The position numbers and the translations under genes are program-made. Below are positions 17,748 through 30,590 of a DNA stretch of 64,000 nucleotides, in pieces (the first letter of the stretch is position 1; each line of letters starts with the position of its first letter). The DNA is from Pseudomonadota bacterium. Its GTDB lineage: Bacteria > Pseudomonadota > Gammaproteobacteria > Burkholderiales > Burkholderiaceae_F. Where the stretch lies: NCBI GenBank assembly GCA_029778535.1, contig JAKOQB010000144.1, forward strand, positions 1 to 64,000, written 5' to 3'. The notes beneath the pieces are model-generated. The model saw only the letters and a list, made by a program, of their open reading frames with translations. It did not search any database and was not told the origin of the DNA.

Positions 17748-18243
17748 TCCGATCCGTTACGCCGCGCAGGCGCTGCTGTACGGCGCATTCGCCGCGTTCG
17801 TCGGCTACTTCTCGACCCATCCGACGTTCTCGCTGCTGGCGCCGAACGAAGGGCTGCTGCGGCTGTCGTTCATGGCGCCGGGCAAGCCGCGCTTCGAATG
17901 CCGGCAACGCACGCCGGAGGAGCTCGCCAGGCTGCCGCCGCAGATGCGCGCGCAGACCGAGTGTCCGCGCGAGCGCTCGGCCGTGCGCGTGCGCGTCGAG
18001 CTCGACGGCGTGGCGGTGATCGACAGGGCGTTTCCGCCGGCCGGGCTGGCGAAGGACGGTGCCGCGGCCGGCTACCGGCGGCTGCCGGTGCCCGCGGGCA
18101 CGCACGAGCTGAAGGTTCAGGTCAACGACGATGCGCGCGCGAAGGGCTACACGTTCGAGAAGAGCGAACGGGTCGCGATCGCGCCGGGCCAGATCGTGCT
18201 GATCGATTTCAATCCCGAGCGCGGAGGCGTGCTGATCCGATGA
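17734..18243 (+). CDS. Conserved-looking hypothetical membrane-anchored protein in the heme-copper operon
   Basis: MPWPSPIRYAAQALLYGAFAAFVGYFSTHPTFSLLAPNEGLLRLSFMAPGKPRFECRQRTPEEL...; overlaps preceding gene and meets 18240 start. Confidence 0.7.
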   Translation: MPWPSPIRYAAQALLYGAFAAFVGYFSTHPTFSLLAPNEGLLRLSFMAPGKPRFECRQRTPEELARLPPQMRAQTECPRERSAVRVRVELDGVAVIDRAFPPAGLAKDGAAAGYRRLPVPAGTHELKVQVNDDARAKGYTFEKSERVAIAPGQIVLIDFNPERGGVLIR

Positions 18244-19727
18244 AGCCTGTGACGGCGATCGAGGCGCGCGCGTGGCCCGTGGCGCGCGCGGCGGCCGTGC
18301 ACCGCTACGGCCTGGCCGTGCACGCCGGCGAGCGTCGGCGACTGGCGACGGCGTGGCTGCTGCTCGCGGTCGGCGCGCTGCTCGCGGCGGGCGTGTTCTC
18401 GGTGCTGCTGGTGGCGGCGCGCACGCCGGCGATCGGAGCCATGCTTCCCGGGGTCGACTTCTTCCGCGTCGCGCTGGTGGTGCACGTCGACCTGTCGGTG
18501 CTGGTGTGGTTCGCCAGTTGCGCGGGGCTCTTGTGGAGCATCGCCGGTACCGAGCGCTGGCTCGGCGCGGCGTGGATCGGCTGGGGGCTGGCGCTGCTGG
18601 GCAGCGTTGCGCTCGCCGCGGCGCCGTTCGTGCAGTACGCGCTTCCGGTGATGGCCAACTACGTGCCTGTGCTCGACGGCAGCGTGTTCATCGCCGGGCT
18701 GGTGATCGTCGGCTCGGGCTTCGGCCTGACCGCGCTGCGCGCGCTCGCGGTGCCGGCCAAGGTCGGCACCGCGCTCGCGCCGGAAGGCGCGCTGCGCTTC
18801 GGGTTGAACACCGCGGCGGTCGCGGCGGCGGTCGCGCTGCTCGCGCTGGCGTGGTCGGCGTTCGCGGTGCCGCGCGAGCTGCCGGCCAGGGCGTACTACG
18901 AGATGCTGTTCTGGGGACCCGGACACGTCGCGCAGTTCTGCTGGAGCCTGATCATGCTGGTCGCGTGGCTGTGGCTTGCATCGCTGACCGGCGCGCGCGT
19001 GCCGCTCAGCCCGCGCGTGATGGCGCTGCTGTTCGCGATCGGGCTGGCGTCGGTGTTCGCCACCCCGGTGATCTACCTCGCGTGGGACGTGACGTCGGTC
19101 GAGTTCCAGCGCCTGTTCACCTGGCAGATGCGTTTCGGCGGGGGGCTCGCGATCGTGCCGGTCACCGCGGCGATCGCGCTCGCGCTTTTCGCGTCGCGCT
19201 CGGTCTCGCTCGACGCGAAGGACAAGCCGCTGCGCGCGGCGCTGATCGCATCGGTGCTGCTGTTCGCCGCCGGCGGACTGATCGGCTTCCTGATCCGCGG
19301 CTCCGACGTGCGGATTCCGGCGCACTACCACGGCTCGATCGTCGGCGTCACGCTGGCGCTGATGGGGCTGATCTACGCGCTGTTGCCGCGGCTCGGGTTC
19401 GCGGCGCCCGCCTCGCGCGCGGCGGCGTGGCAGCCGTGGGTCTACGGCGGCGGCCAACTGCTGCACATCGTCGGGCTGGTGTGGTCGGGCGGCTACGGCG
19501 TTCAGCGCAAGGTTGCCGGCGCAGAGCAGGTGTTGCGTACGCCGGGCGAGATCGCCGGCATGGGTCTGATGGGGCTCGGCGGGCTGATCGCGGTGATCGG
19601 CGGGCTGCTGTTCGTGATCGTCGTGTTGCGCGCGCTCAAGCCCAATCCGGACGCCGCGACGCGAGCGTCTGCGCGCCGCGGAGAGGTTGACACGCGAGCG
19701 CGTTCGCGCCGCGGAGAGGCGGCGTGA
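18240..19727 (+). CDS. Heme-copper oxidase subunit I-like protein lacking His-His CuB ligands
   Basis: VVHVDLSVLVWF; MLFWGPGHVAQFCWSLIM; RIPAHYHGSIVGVTLALMGLIYALLPR; GGQLLHIVGLVWSGGYGVQRK; no HH motif after helix VI. Confidence 0.8.
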   Translation: MKPVTAIEARAWPVARAAAVHRYGLAVHAGERRRLATAWLLLAVGALLAAGVFSVLLVAARTPAIGAMLPGVDFFRVALVVHVDLSVLVWFASCAGLLWSIAGTERWLGAAWIGWGLALLGSVALAAAPFVQYALPVMANYVPVLDGSVFIAGLVIVGSGFGLTALRALAVPAKVGTALAPEGALRFGLNTAAVAAAVALLALAWSAFAVPRELPARAYYEMLFWGPGHVAQFCWSLIMLVAWLWLASLTGARVPLSPRVMALLFAIGLASVFATPVIYLAWDVTSVEFQRLFTWQMRFGGGLAIVPVTAAIALALFASRSVSLDAKDKPLRAALIASVLLFAAGGLIGFLIRGSDVRIPAHYHGSIVGVTLALMGLIYALLPRLGFAAPASRAAAWQPWVYGGGQLLHIVGLVWSGGYGVQRKVAGAEQVLRTPGEIAGMGLMGLGGLIAVIGGLLFVIVVLRALKPNPDAATRASARRGEVDTRARSRRGEAA

Positions 19728-20602
19728 TCCGCGCGCTGCTGTGGGCGGCGCTGGCGCTCGCGTTCGTCGTGCTCGCGGCGAGCAGCAGCCTGCGGCTGGC
19801 CGCCAACGGCCTTTCGTGCACGCCGTGGCCGGCCTGCTACGGCCAGCCCGCCACCGCCGAGGCGCAGAGCGACGCGACGACGACCGCCGCGTTGCGCGCC
19901 ATCCATCGCGTCGCCGCGACCGTGTTCGGGCTGCTGGCGCTGGCGCTTCCTGTCGCGGGCTGGCGGCGGTTCGCGCGCGGCGAGCGCGCGGCGACGCTGC
20001 TGCTGCTGGCGGTCACCGCCGGTCTGGCGTGGCTCGGCCGCCATACGCCCTCGCCGCTGCCGGCGGTCACGGTAGCCAACGTGCTCGGCGGGCTGACGCT
20101 GATCGGCCTGCTCGCGTGGCTGCTGGCGCCGGCGGCCGGGCGCGCGCGCATCGCGGTCGTCGGCGCGTTCACGCTCGCGCTCGCCGCGCAGACGGCCGGC
20201 GGCGCGCTGATCAGCGCGCGGCTGGCCGGCGCGGCGTGCGTGCCCGCGTGCGAGCGGGCATGGCAACCGGGCGCGCTAGCGCTGTGGAACCCGGCGCGCG
20301 CGGGCAGCGCGCAGGAACTGCTCGGCGATCCGAAGGCAGGTCAGCCGCTGGTCACCACGCACGCGTTCGCCGGCATCGCGCTGCTGCTCGCCGCGATCGG
20401 AATCGGCGCCGCGCACGGCGGATTGCGTGCGGCACGCCGGTTGTCGATGAACGCCGGTGCCGTGGTGGCGGCCGGCATGGCGCTGTACGTGTTCGACAGT
20501 CAGCTTTGGCTGGCGGTGCTGCATGCGGCGCTCGCTGGTGCGCTGGTCGCCGCGCTGGCGGCGCTCGCCGCCGGCGGCAAGGCTTCATTGGAGGGCGCCT
20601 GA
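19724..20602 (+). CDS. COX15/CtaA-like (heme A synthase family) membrane protein
   Basis: LRLAANGLSCTPWPACYGQP...AIHRVAATVFGLLALALP...LLWNPARAGSAQELLGDPKAGQPLVTTHAFAGIALLL. Confidence 0.75.
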   Translation: MIRALLWAALALAFVVLAASSSLRLAANGLSCTPWPACYGQPATAEAQSDATTTAALRAIHRVAATVFGLLALALPVAGWRRFARGERAATLLLLAVTAGLAWLGRHTPSPLPAVTVANVLGGLTLIGLLAWLLAPAAGRARIAVVGAFTLALAAQTAGGALISARLAGAACVPACERAWQPGALALWNPARAGSAQELLGDPKAGQPLVTTHAFAGIALLLAAIGIGAAHGGLRAARRLSMNAGAVVAAGMALYVFDSQLWLAVLHAALAGALVAALAALAAGGKASLEGA

Positions 20603-20838
20603 TGATCGTGATCGATGCGCGCGGACTCGAGCCACCGGCCCCGTTCGAGCGGGTGATGGAAGCGCTGTGCGCGCTGCAGCCGGATCAGCGCATCCTGCTG
20701 ATCCTCGAGCGCGAGCCGTTTCCGCTGTACCGCGTGCTCGAGCGCAACGGCTACGCGCACCGCACGCGGCAGTCCGACCGGGGGCACTTCGAAATCGAGA
20801 TCGGCGCGCCGGAGGTGTTCAAGAGCTACGGCGCATAG
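20602..20838 (+). CDS. DUF2249 domain protein
   Basis: MIVIDARGLEPPAPFERVMEALCALQPDQRILLILEREPFPLYRVLERNGYAHRTRQSDRGHFEIEI. Confidence 0.85.
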   Translation: MIVIDARGLEPPAPFERVMEALCALQPDQRILLILEREPFPLYRVLERNGYAHRTRQSDRGHFEIEIGAPEVFKSYGA

Positions 20839-21524
20839 TCGCGCAGCCGGCGCGCATCGGGAACGTGGATGTTGCGCCCGCGCACCTCGATCAGCCCGGC
20901 GGCCGACAGGTCGTGCAGGATGCGCGAGAAGTGTTCCTGGGTCAGATTCAGCCGCGACGCGATCACGCCCTTGGCGACCGGCAGCACCACCTCGACCGGC
21001 CCGCATTCGGCGCCTTCGTTCGCGATCGCGCAGTCGCGCAGCAGGAAGCCGATCACGCGCTCGGTGCCGGAGCGGGTTGAGAACGCCTCGACGTCGGCGA
21101 CCAACTGGTGCAGGCGCCGCGCCAGCCCGGCCAGCATGCCGCGCGCGAAGCCCGCGTCGCATTCGATCCGCTCGAACACCGCCTCCTTCGGGATGAACAG
21201 CAGCAGCGAATCCGACAGCGCCTGCGCGTTCACCACGTGCGGCGTGTCGAGAAACATCACCGCCTCGCCGAAGCTCTGCCCGGCGCCGAGGAACTCGATC
21301 ACCTTCTCCACCCCGGTGGACGACACGAACGACAGCTTGACCTGGCCGTGCACGATCAGGTGCATGCCGAGGCACGGATCGCCGCGGTGAAACAGCGTGT
21401 CGCCGCGCGCCAAGCGCAGCATGCGGGTGCGCTCGGCGATGCGCTCGCGCTGCGCGGGCTCGAGTTCACGGAACAGCGGCATCGCGGCGAGAAACGTCTC
21501 GGCACTGATCGGGGCCGTGGCCAT
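20826..21524 (-). CDS. dnr: Crp/Fnr family regulator, DNR-type
   Basis: cNMP-binding-like N-terminus, C-terminal HTH ASRLNLTQEHFSRILHDLSAAGLIEVRGRNIHV, lacks FNR N-terminal Cys cluster; beside nirS and NOR-like genes. Confidence 0.8.
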   Translation of the reverse strand: MATAPISAETFLAAMPLFRELEPAQRERIAERTRMLRLARGDTLFHRGDPCLGMHLIVHGQVKLSFVSSTGVEKVIEFLGAGQSFGEAVMFLDTPHVVNAQALSDSLLLFIPKEAVFERIECDAGFARGMLAGLARRLHQLVADVEAFSTRSGTERVIGFLLRDCAIANEGAECGPVEVVLPVAKGVIASRLNLTQEHFSRILHDLSAAGLIEVRGRNIHVPDARRLRDYAP

Positions 21525-21764
21525 CGGTACGGTTCAGAAAACGAAAACGGCGCAATCTTGTCCGCGCGCGCCGGCAAATTCTTGATTCCGGTCATACCCG
21601 CAGGGGTAACGGCGCACGCCTGCCTCGTTCGCGCAACGCCGGCACCACTTTGGGAGTATCCCGAACGTTTCGCGCACGGTCCGTCTGACGTTGTGCCATG
21701 TCAACCGGGCAGCGCGCGCGCGTGCGTAACCTGCGCCAGTTTCAGTCTACTCGCCCGCATCGCA

Positions 21765-23963
21765 ATGCCGTCGTACCTGCGCCATTTCACGGCCGCCGCG
21801 CTGGCGGCCGCGGTCGTCGCGTCGGCGCAGGCGCAGCTCGCCGCGACGCTGGAGCCGGTGCAGATCGTCGGCATCGCGCACCGCGCCGGCCGGCCGCTCG
21901 CCGACGTGCCGCCGACCGTCAGCGTGATCACGCGCGAAGACATCGAGCGCGACGTCGCGGTCAACCTGCGCGACCTGCTGCGCTACGAGCCGGGCGTGTC
22001 GATCGAGAATTCGCCGGCGCGCTTCGGGCTGGGCAACATCAGCATCCGCGGGCTCGACGGCAACCGCGTGCAGATGCTGGTCGACGGCATCCGGCTTCCG
22101 GAGGGCTATCGCGTCGGCAGCTTCTCCAACGCGCTGCGCAACCAGCTCGACCTCGGCCTGCTGCAGCGGGTCGAGATCCTGCGCGGGCCGGGCTCCGCGC
22201 TGTACGGCTCCGATGCGCTCGCCGGCGTGGTCGCGTTCTCCACCGTCGATCCGCGCGACCTGCTCGGCCGCGCGCGCACGGCCGTGGTCGGCGATCTCGG
22301 CTACGCGCAGGCCAACCGCGGCTGGCAGCGCGGTCTTGCGGCCGCGGCCGACTTCGGTTCGCTGCAGGGGCTGATCGGCTACCAGCGCATCGACGCGCAC
22401 GCGACGATCAACCGGGGCAGCAACGATGCGATCGGCAGCGCGCGCACCACGCCGAATCCGCAGCGCTCCGGCCGCGAGGACTGGCTCGCCAAGCTGGTGC
22501 TGCCGTTGCACCAGGGCAGCCGCGTGCGGCTCACGCTCGAGCGCCACGCCGACGGCGCCGACACCGACGTGCTGTCGCTCAATCCGCAGTCGAGCCGCAC
22601 GGTGAGTCTGACTGCGGCCGACGCGGCAGTGCGCGAGCGCGCCAGCGCCGACGCGGACCTGGCCGGCATCGCGGCGCTGGATCGGCTGCGGCTCGCCGCG
22701 TACACACAGCGCGCGGTAACGCGCGACGACACCAGCGAAGTGCGCGCGAACACGACCGCGGTGTGCCTGTCCGCGCCCGGCACCGTGCGCTGCCAGCGCG
22801 ACGTGCAGTTCCGCTTCGCGCAGAAGGAAGACGGCGCGAGCGTGATCGGCGAGTTCGAGCGCTTCGGCCGCTGGGTCGTTGGCGCGGAAGCCGCGCGCAT
22901 CGACACCGACGAGCGGCGCGACGGCCATCAGACCAATCTGAACACCGGCGCGGTGACGAACATCGTCGGCGGCGAACCGCTGCCGACGCGCGACTTTCCC
23001 GTGTCGACGACCGACCGGATCGGCGCCTTCGCGCAGAGCGAGATCGAAGTCGGGCGCTTTACGCTGGTGCCCGCGCTGCGCTACGACCGCTTCCGCGTCG
23101 AGCCACGGATCGATCCGGTCTTCGCCTCGACCAACCCGGGCCGCAGCGTGGCGGAACTGACCGACGCCGCGTGGTCGCCGAAGCTGGGCGCGCTCTTCCG
23201 CGTCGCCGCGGGCACCACGCTGTCGGCGCAATGGTCGACCGGCTTTCGCGCGCCGCCGGCGGCCGACATCAACATCGGGCTGTCGAACCTGCCCGCCGGC
23301 TACGCGGTCGTGCCCAATCCCGCGCTGCGCGCCGAGAGGAGCCGCGGCCTGGAGCTTGGCGTGCGCGGCCGATATGGCCGCTTCGAGTTCACGCTGACCG
23401 CGTTCGACACGCGCTACACGGATCTGATCGTGTCGCGCGCGCCGCTGCCCTGCCCGGCCGATCCCGCGTGCGTGCCCGGCGCCACCGGAACGTTCCGGTC
23501 GCAGAACATCGCGCGCGCGCGCATCTACGGCGCCGAGGCCACGGCTCTGGTGCGCCTGACGCGGCAATGGGCGCTGCAGGGGGCGGTGGCGACCGCGACC
23601 GGCAGCGACACCGCGCGCGACCGGCCGCTGAATTCGATCGATCCGGCGCGCGCTACGGTCGGGCTGCGTTTCGAGCGCGACGATTTCGGCGCCGCGCTGC
23701 ACGTCACGCACGCGCGCGCGAAGACCGACATCGACGCCGGCGCGGCGACGCTGTTCGCCACCCCGTCGTACACCGTAGCCGACCTGACCGCGTCGCTGCG
23801 GCTCGGCGCGCACGCGCGGCTGTCGCTGGGCGTCTTCAACCTCGCCGACCGCAAATACTGGTTGTGGTCGGACGTGCGGAACGTACCGAATCCGGGTGCG
23901 ACGATCGACCGCTACACGCAGCCGGGACGCAACGCGAGCGTGCTGCTGCGCGCGACCTTCTAG
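21765..23963 (+). CDS. TonB-dependent outer membrane receptor (heme/hemoglobin-transferrin-like)
   Basis: LEPVQIVGIAHRAGRPLADVPPTVSVITREDIERDVAVNLRDLLRYEPGVSIENSP...ISIRGLDGNRVQMLVDGIRLPEG...RVEILRGPGSALYGSDALAGVV; C-terminal ATF. Confidence 0.9.
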   Translation: MPSYLRHFTAAALAAAVVASAQAQLAATLEPVQIVGIAHRAGRPLADVPPTVSVITREDIERDVAVNLRDLLRYEPGVSIENSPARFGLGNISIRGLDGNRVQMLVDGIRLPEGYRVGSFSNALRNQLDLGLLQRVEILRGPGSALYGSDALAGVVAFSTVDPRDLLGRARTAVVGDLGYAQANRGWQRGLAAAADFGSLQGLIGYQRIDAHATINRGSNDAIGSARTTPNPQRSGREDWLAKLVLPLHQGSRVRLTLERHADGADTDVLSLNPQSSRTVSLTAADAAVRERASADADLAGIAALDRLRLAAYTQRAVTRDDTSEVRANTTAVCLSAPGTVRCQRDVQFRFAQKEDGASVIGEFERFGRWVVGAEAARIDTDERRDGHQTNLNTGAVTNIVGGEPLPTRDFPVSTTDRIGAFAQSEIEVGRFTLVPALRYDRFRVEPRIDPVFASTNPGRSVAELTDAAWSPKLGALFRVAAGTTLSAQWSTGFRAPPAADINIGLSNLPAGYAVVPNPALRAERSRGLELGVRGRYGRFEFTLTAFDTRYTDLIVSRAPLPCPADPACVPGATGTFRSQNIARARIYGAEATALVRLTRQWALQGAVATATGSDTARDRPLNSIDPARATVGLRFERDDFGAALHVTHARAKTDIDAGAATLFATPSYTVADLTASLRLGAHARLSLGVFNLADRKYWLWSDVRNVPNPGATIDRYTQPGRNASVLLRATF

Positions 23964-24000
23964 CGCAGGAATGCCGGGGATCAACACGCGGGAGGTCGAA

Positions 24001-24014
24001 TTGATCGAGATTAA
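24001..24014. promoter_or_regulatory. FNR/DNR box upstream of nirS
   Basis: TTGATcgagATTAA, 9 of 10 matches; centre about 80 bp before nirS ATG. Confidence 0.7.
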
Positions 24015-24086
24015 GGCTTTGCGGTGGGGACTGCCTACCGTGGCGCGACTGATTGGCCGCATCGATTCTCATTTGGGGAGGAATGA

Positions 24087-25814
<1,728 letters not shown>

Positions 25815-25831
25815 TCGAGGCAGGAGAGACG

Positions 25832-26143
25832 ATGAAAGTACGCACCCCACTGGCCCTGCTCGCGGCGGGCGCCCTGCTCGCCGCGCCGGCGGCGCGCGCC
25901 GACGAAGCGATGGCGAAGAAGTACAACTGCCTGGCGTGCCACGCGGCCGACAAGAAGCTGGTCGGCCCGGCCTACAAGGACGTGGCAAAGAAATACAAGG
26001 GGCAGGCCGACGCGGTGGCGAAACTCGCCGACAAGGTCAAGAAGGGCGGCTCGGGCGTCTGGGGGCCGGTGCCGATGCCGCCCAACGCCGCGGTGCCCGA
26101 CGCGGACGCGAAGAAGCTGGTGGAGTGGATCCTGGCGATGTAG
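25832..26143 (+). CDS. nirM: Periplasmic c-type cytochrome (c551/NirM-like)
   Basis: Signal peptide; KKYNCLACHAADKKLVGPAYKDVAKKY...VWGPVPMPPNAAVPDADAKKLVEWIL. Confidence 0.88.
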   Translation: MKVRTPLALLAAGALLAAPAARADEAMAKKYNCLACHAADKKLVGPAYKDVAKKYKGQADAVAKLADKVKKGGSGVWGPVPMPPNAAVPDADAKKLVEWILAM

Positions 26144-26154
26144 CGATCGCTGTC

Positions 26155-26874
26155 GTGCTCGCGCTCGCGGCGGCCGTCGCCGGCGCGGGCGAACTCGAAG
26201 CGCGCTCGTCGGACCAGCGCTGGATCCTGCGCGCGGACAACGCTGCGCGCGAACTGCTCGCGATCGACGGGGCGAGCGGAGAGATCGTCAGGCGTATCGC
26301 GGTCGCGGACCGCGGCGGCACGCAGTCGCGCGTGGCGCGCGTGCTCGACGCGCCGCCGCGCTCGAGCTTCGTCGCTCTGCTGGCGGACGTCGCCGAGGCG
26401 TGGGAGCTGCCGTACGGCGCGAACGCCGAACCGGTGTTCGAGGGCATGGTGCACGACTACCGGATGGGCGAAGGGCTGGCGGCGCGCGAGCCGCTGCCGG
26501 TGCGACGCATTGTCCTCGACGCCGTCGCCACGGACGCTCTGTTCGCGCCGCGCTACGAGTATTTCGTCGCCGCCGCGGGCGGCACGCTGCAGGTGGTGAA
26601 TCTGGACGTGCGCCGGCGCATCGAATCCGTCGCGACCGGCGGCGCGCCGCGCCCCGAGCTCGGCACGGTGTGGGACCGCCGCAAGCTGGCGTTTCTGATC
26701 CCGGACGCGGCGCAGGCGCGCCTGCTGGTGCTCGATGCGCGCGCTTGGCGCCTGGCGGCCGTCGTGCCGCTGCCCGCCGTTGCGCGCGCCGTTCGCATCG
26801 ACGCCGATCGCATCGACGTGACCACGGCCGCGGGTCGGGTGCGCCTGCCCGCCGCGCAACTGCGGGTCGAATAG
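26155..26874 (+). CDS. Short cytochrome d1/NirF-like beta-propeller protein (start uncertain)
   Basis: SSFVALLADVAEAWELPYGANAEPVFEGMVHDYRMGEGLA resembles NirF/cd1 propeller; about 240 aa only; directly after nirSM. Confidence 0.6.
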   Translation: MLALAAAVAGAGELEARSSDQRWILRADNAARELLAIDGASGEIVRRIAVADRGGTQSRVARVLDAPPRSSFVALLADVAEAWELPYGANAEPVFEGMVHDYRMGEGLAAREPLPVRRIVLDAVATDALFAPRYEYFVAAAGGTLQVVNLDVRRRIESVATGGAPRPELGTVWDRRKLAFLIPDAAQARLLVLDARAWRLAAVVPLPAVARAVRIDADRIDVTTAAGRVRLPAAQLRVE

Positions 26875-27042
26875 CAGCGTTGCCGAATCGCTCGTGCACG
26901 GGCGCGTCCGGCGGGCACCGGCCGCTTCCTGGCGGGACGCCGCCTGCGGCCGGGCGGGCCGGAGCTTCGGGCCGCCCGACGGATTTCGAATGCCAGTTGT
27001 TTTGCGCCCGATCGGCCGCCAGATAGGGGCTTGGAGGTAATC

Positions 27043-29402
<2,360 letters not shown>

Positions 29403-29406
<4 letters not shown>

Positions 29407-29834
29407 CGCGACTCCTGCAACTGCTTGCGGCGGCGTTCCTCGAAGACGAACTCCTCCAGCTCGGGATCGAGCGCGTCGCGCGCCGAGACGATGCCGACCG
29501 GCTTGCCGTTGTCGACCACCGGCAGGTGGCGGAAACCGCCCTCGTGCATCAGCAGCATCGCGTGGCCGAACGTCTTGCCCGGGGCGATCGTCTTCGGCTC
29601 GCGCGTCATCACGTCGCCGACCATCGTGGTCGCCGGCGCCAGCCCGCGTGCGAGCACGCGAAACAGCGCGTCGCGCTCGGTGAATATGCCGACCAGGCGC
29701 TCATCGTCGACCACGAGGATGGCGCCGACCTTCTTGTCGGCCATCGACTTCGCCGCCGCCAGGACGGTCGTCGTCGAAGTGGCGATCAGCAGCTTGCGCC
29801 GCTCCATGATGCTGTTGACAGGCTGGTTGAACAC
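29403..29834 (-). CDS. CBS-domain pair protein (start approximate)
   Basis: ADKKVGAILVVDDERLVGIFTERDALFRVLARGL...MTREPKTIAPGKTFGHAMLLMHEGGFRHLPVVDNGKPVGIVSARD. Confidence 0.85.
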
Positions 29835-30017
29835 TTCGATCCCGGACCGTGGCGCGCTTGCGCGCAAGTGTGGGATTGATAGCGATCCGCGCGCCCGAGG
29901 CGCTTGACGTAACGCAAGCTTCCGTCGAACGTGCGCTGCGCAATGCAATGCGGCCCGACCGGCGCGCCGATATCATCGCTGCCATCCACAGCAGCGTCCA
30001 ACAGCGGAGCATCGGCA

Positions 30018-30590
30018 GTGACACGCATCCTCGTCGACTTCAGCACCCCGGCGGCGGGCTTCGATCAGCCGCTCGAACTATGGCGCGCCTGTCACGGCCG
30101 CGTGCGGCGCATGATCGGGCTGCTGCAGCGGCTGGCCGAGCACGTGCGCACGACCGGCGCCGACGGCGATGCGCGGACGACCGCCACGTCGATCCTGCGC
30201 TACTTCGACGAAGCGGCGCCGCGCCATCACGACGACGAGGAGATCGACCTGTTCGTGCGGCTGCGCGAGCGCTCGGGCCAGCTCGATGCCGCGCACGCGA
30301 AGCAGGTGACCGACGCCATCGCCACGCTCGAATCCGATCATCACGACCTGTCGTCGCTGTGGCGGTCGCTGCGCGAGCCGCTGACACAGATCGAAGCCGG
30401 CACTGCGGCGCTGCTCGACGAGGCGACGATCGCGCTCTTCGTCAGTCGTTACCAGGCGCACATGGAGCTCGAGGAGACCGTGATCGAGCCCGCCCTCAAG
30501 CGATTGCTGAAGAAGAGCGATCTGGCCGCGATCGGCCAGACGATGGCCAAGCGGCGCGGCGTCGACTGGAGCGAACTGGCCGCGCGCTAG
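30018..30590 (+). CDS. Hemerythrin HHE-domain protein
   Basis: [22 protein letters not shown]...[16 protein letters not shown]...[15 protein letters not shown]...[16 protein letters not shown]. Confidence 0.85.
   Translation: MTRILVDFSTPAAGFDQPLELWRACHGRVRRMIGLLQRLAEHVRTTGADGDARTTATSILRYFDEAAPRHHDDEEIDLFVRLRERSGQLDAAHAKQVTDAIATLESDHHDLSSLWRSLREPLTQIEAGTAALLDEATIALFVSRYQAHMELEETVIEPALKRLLKKSDLAAIGQTMAKRRGVDWSELAAR

Noticed and set aside
21698-24004. 768-aa plus-strand alternative frame over the TonB receptor
   Set aside because: Out-of-frame Arg/Ala-rich translation overlapping a convincing receptor ORF.
21747-24062. 771-aa minus-strand ORF opposite the TonB receptor
   Set aside because: Antisense shadow of a clear TonB-dependent receptor.
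26905-26960. Terminator after the d1-like gene
   Set aside because: GC-rich stem present but no convincing T tract; cannot be separated from background GC structure.
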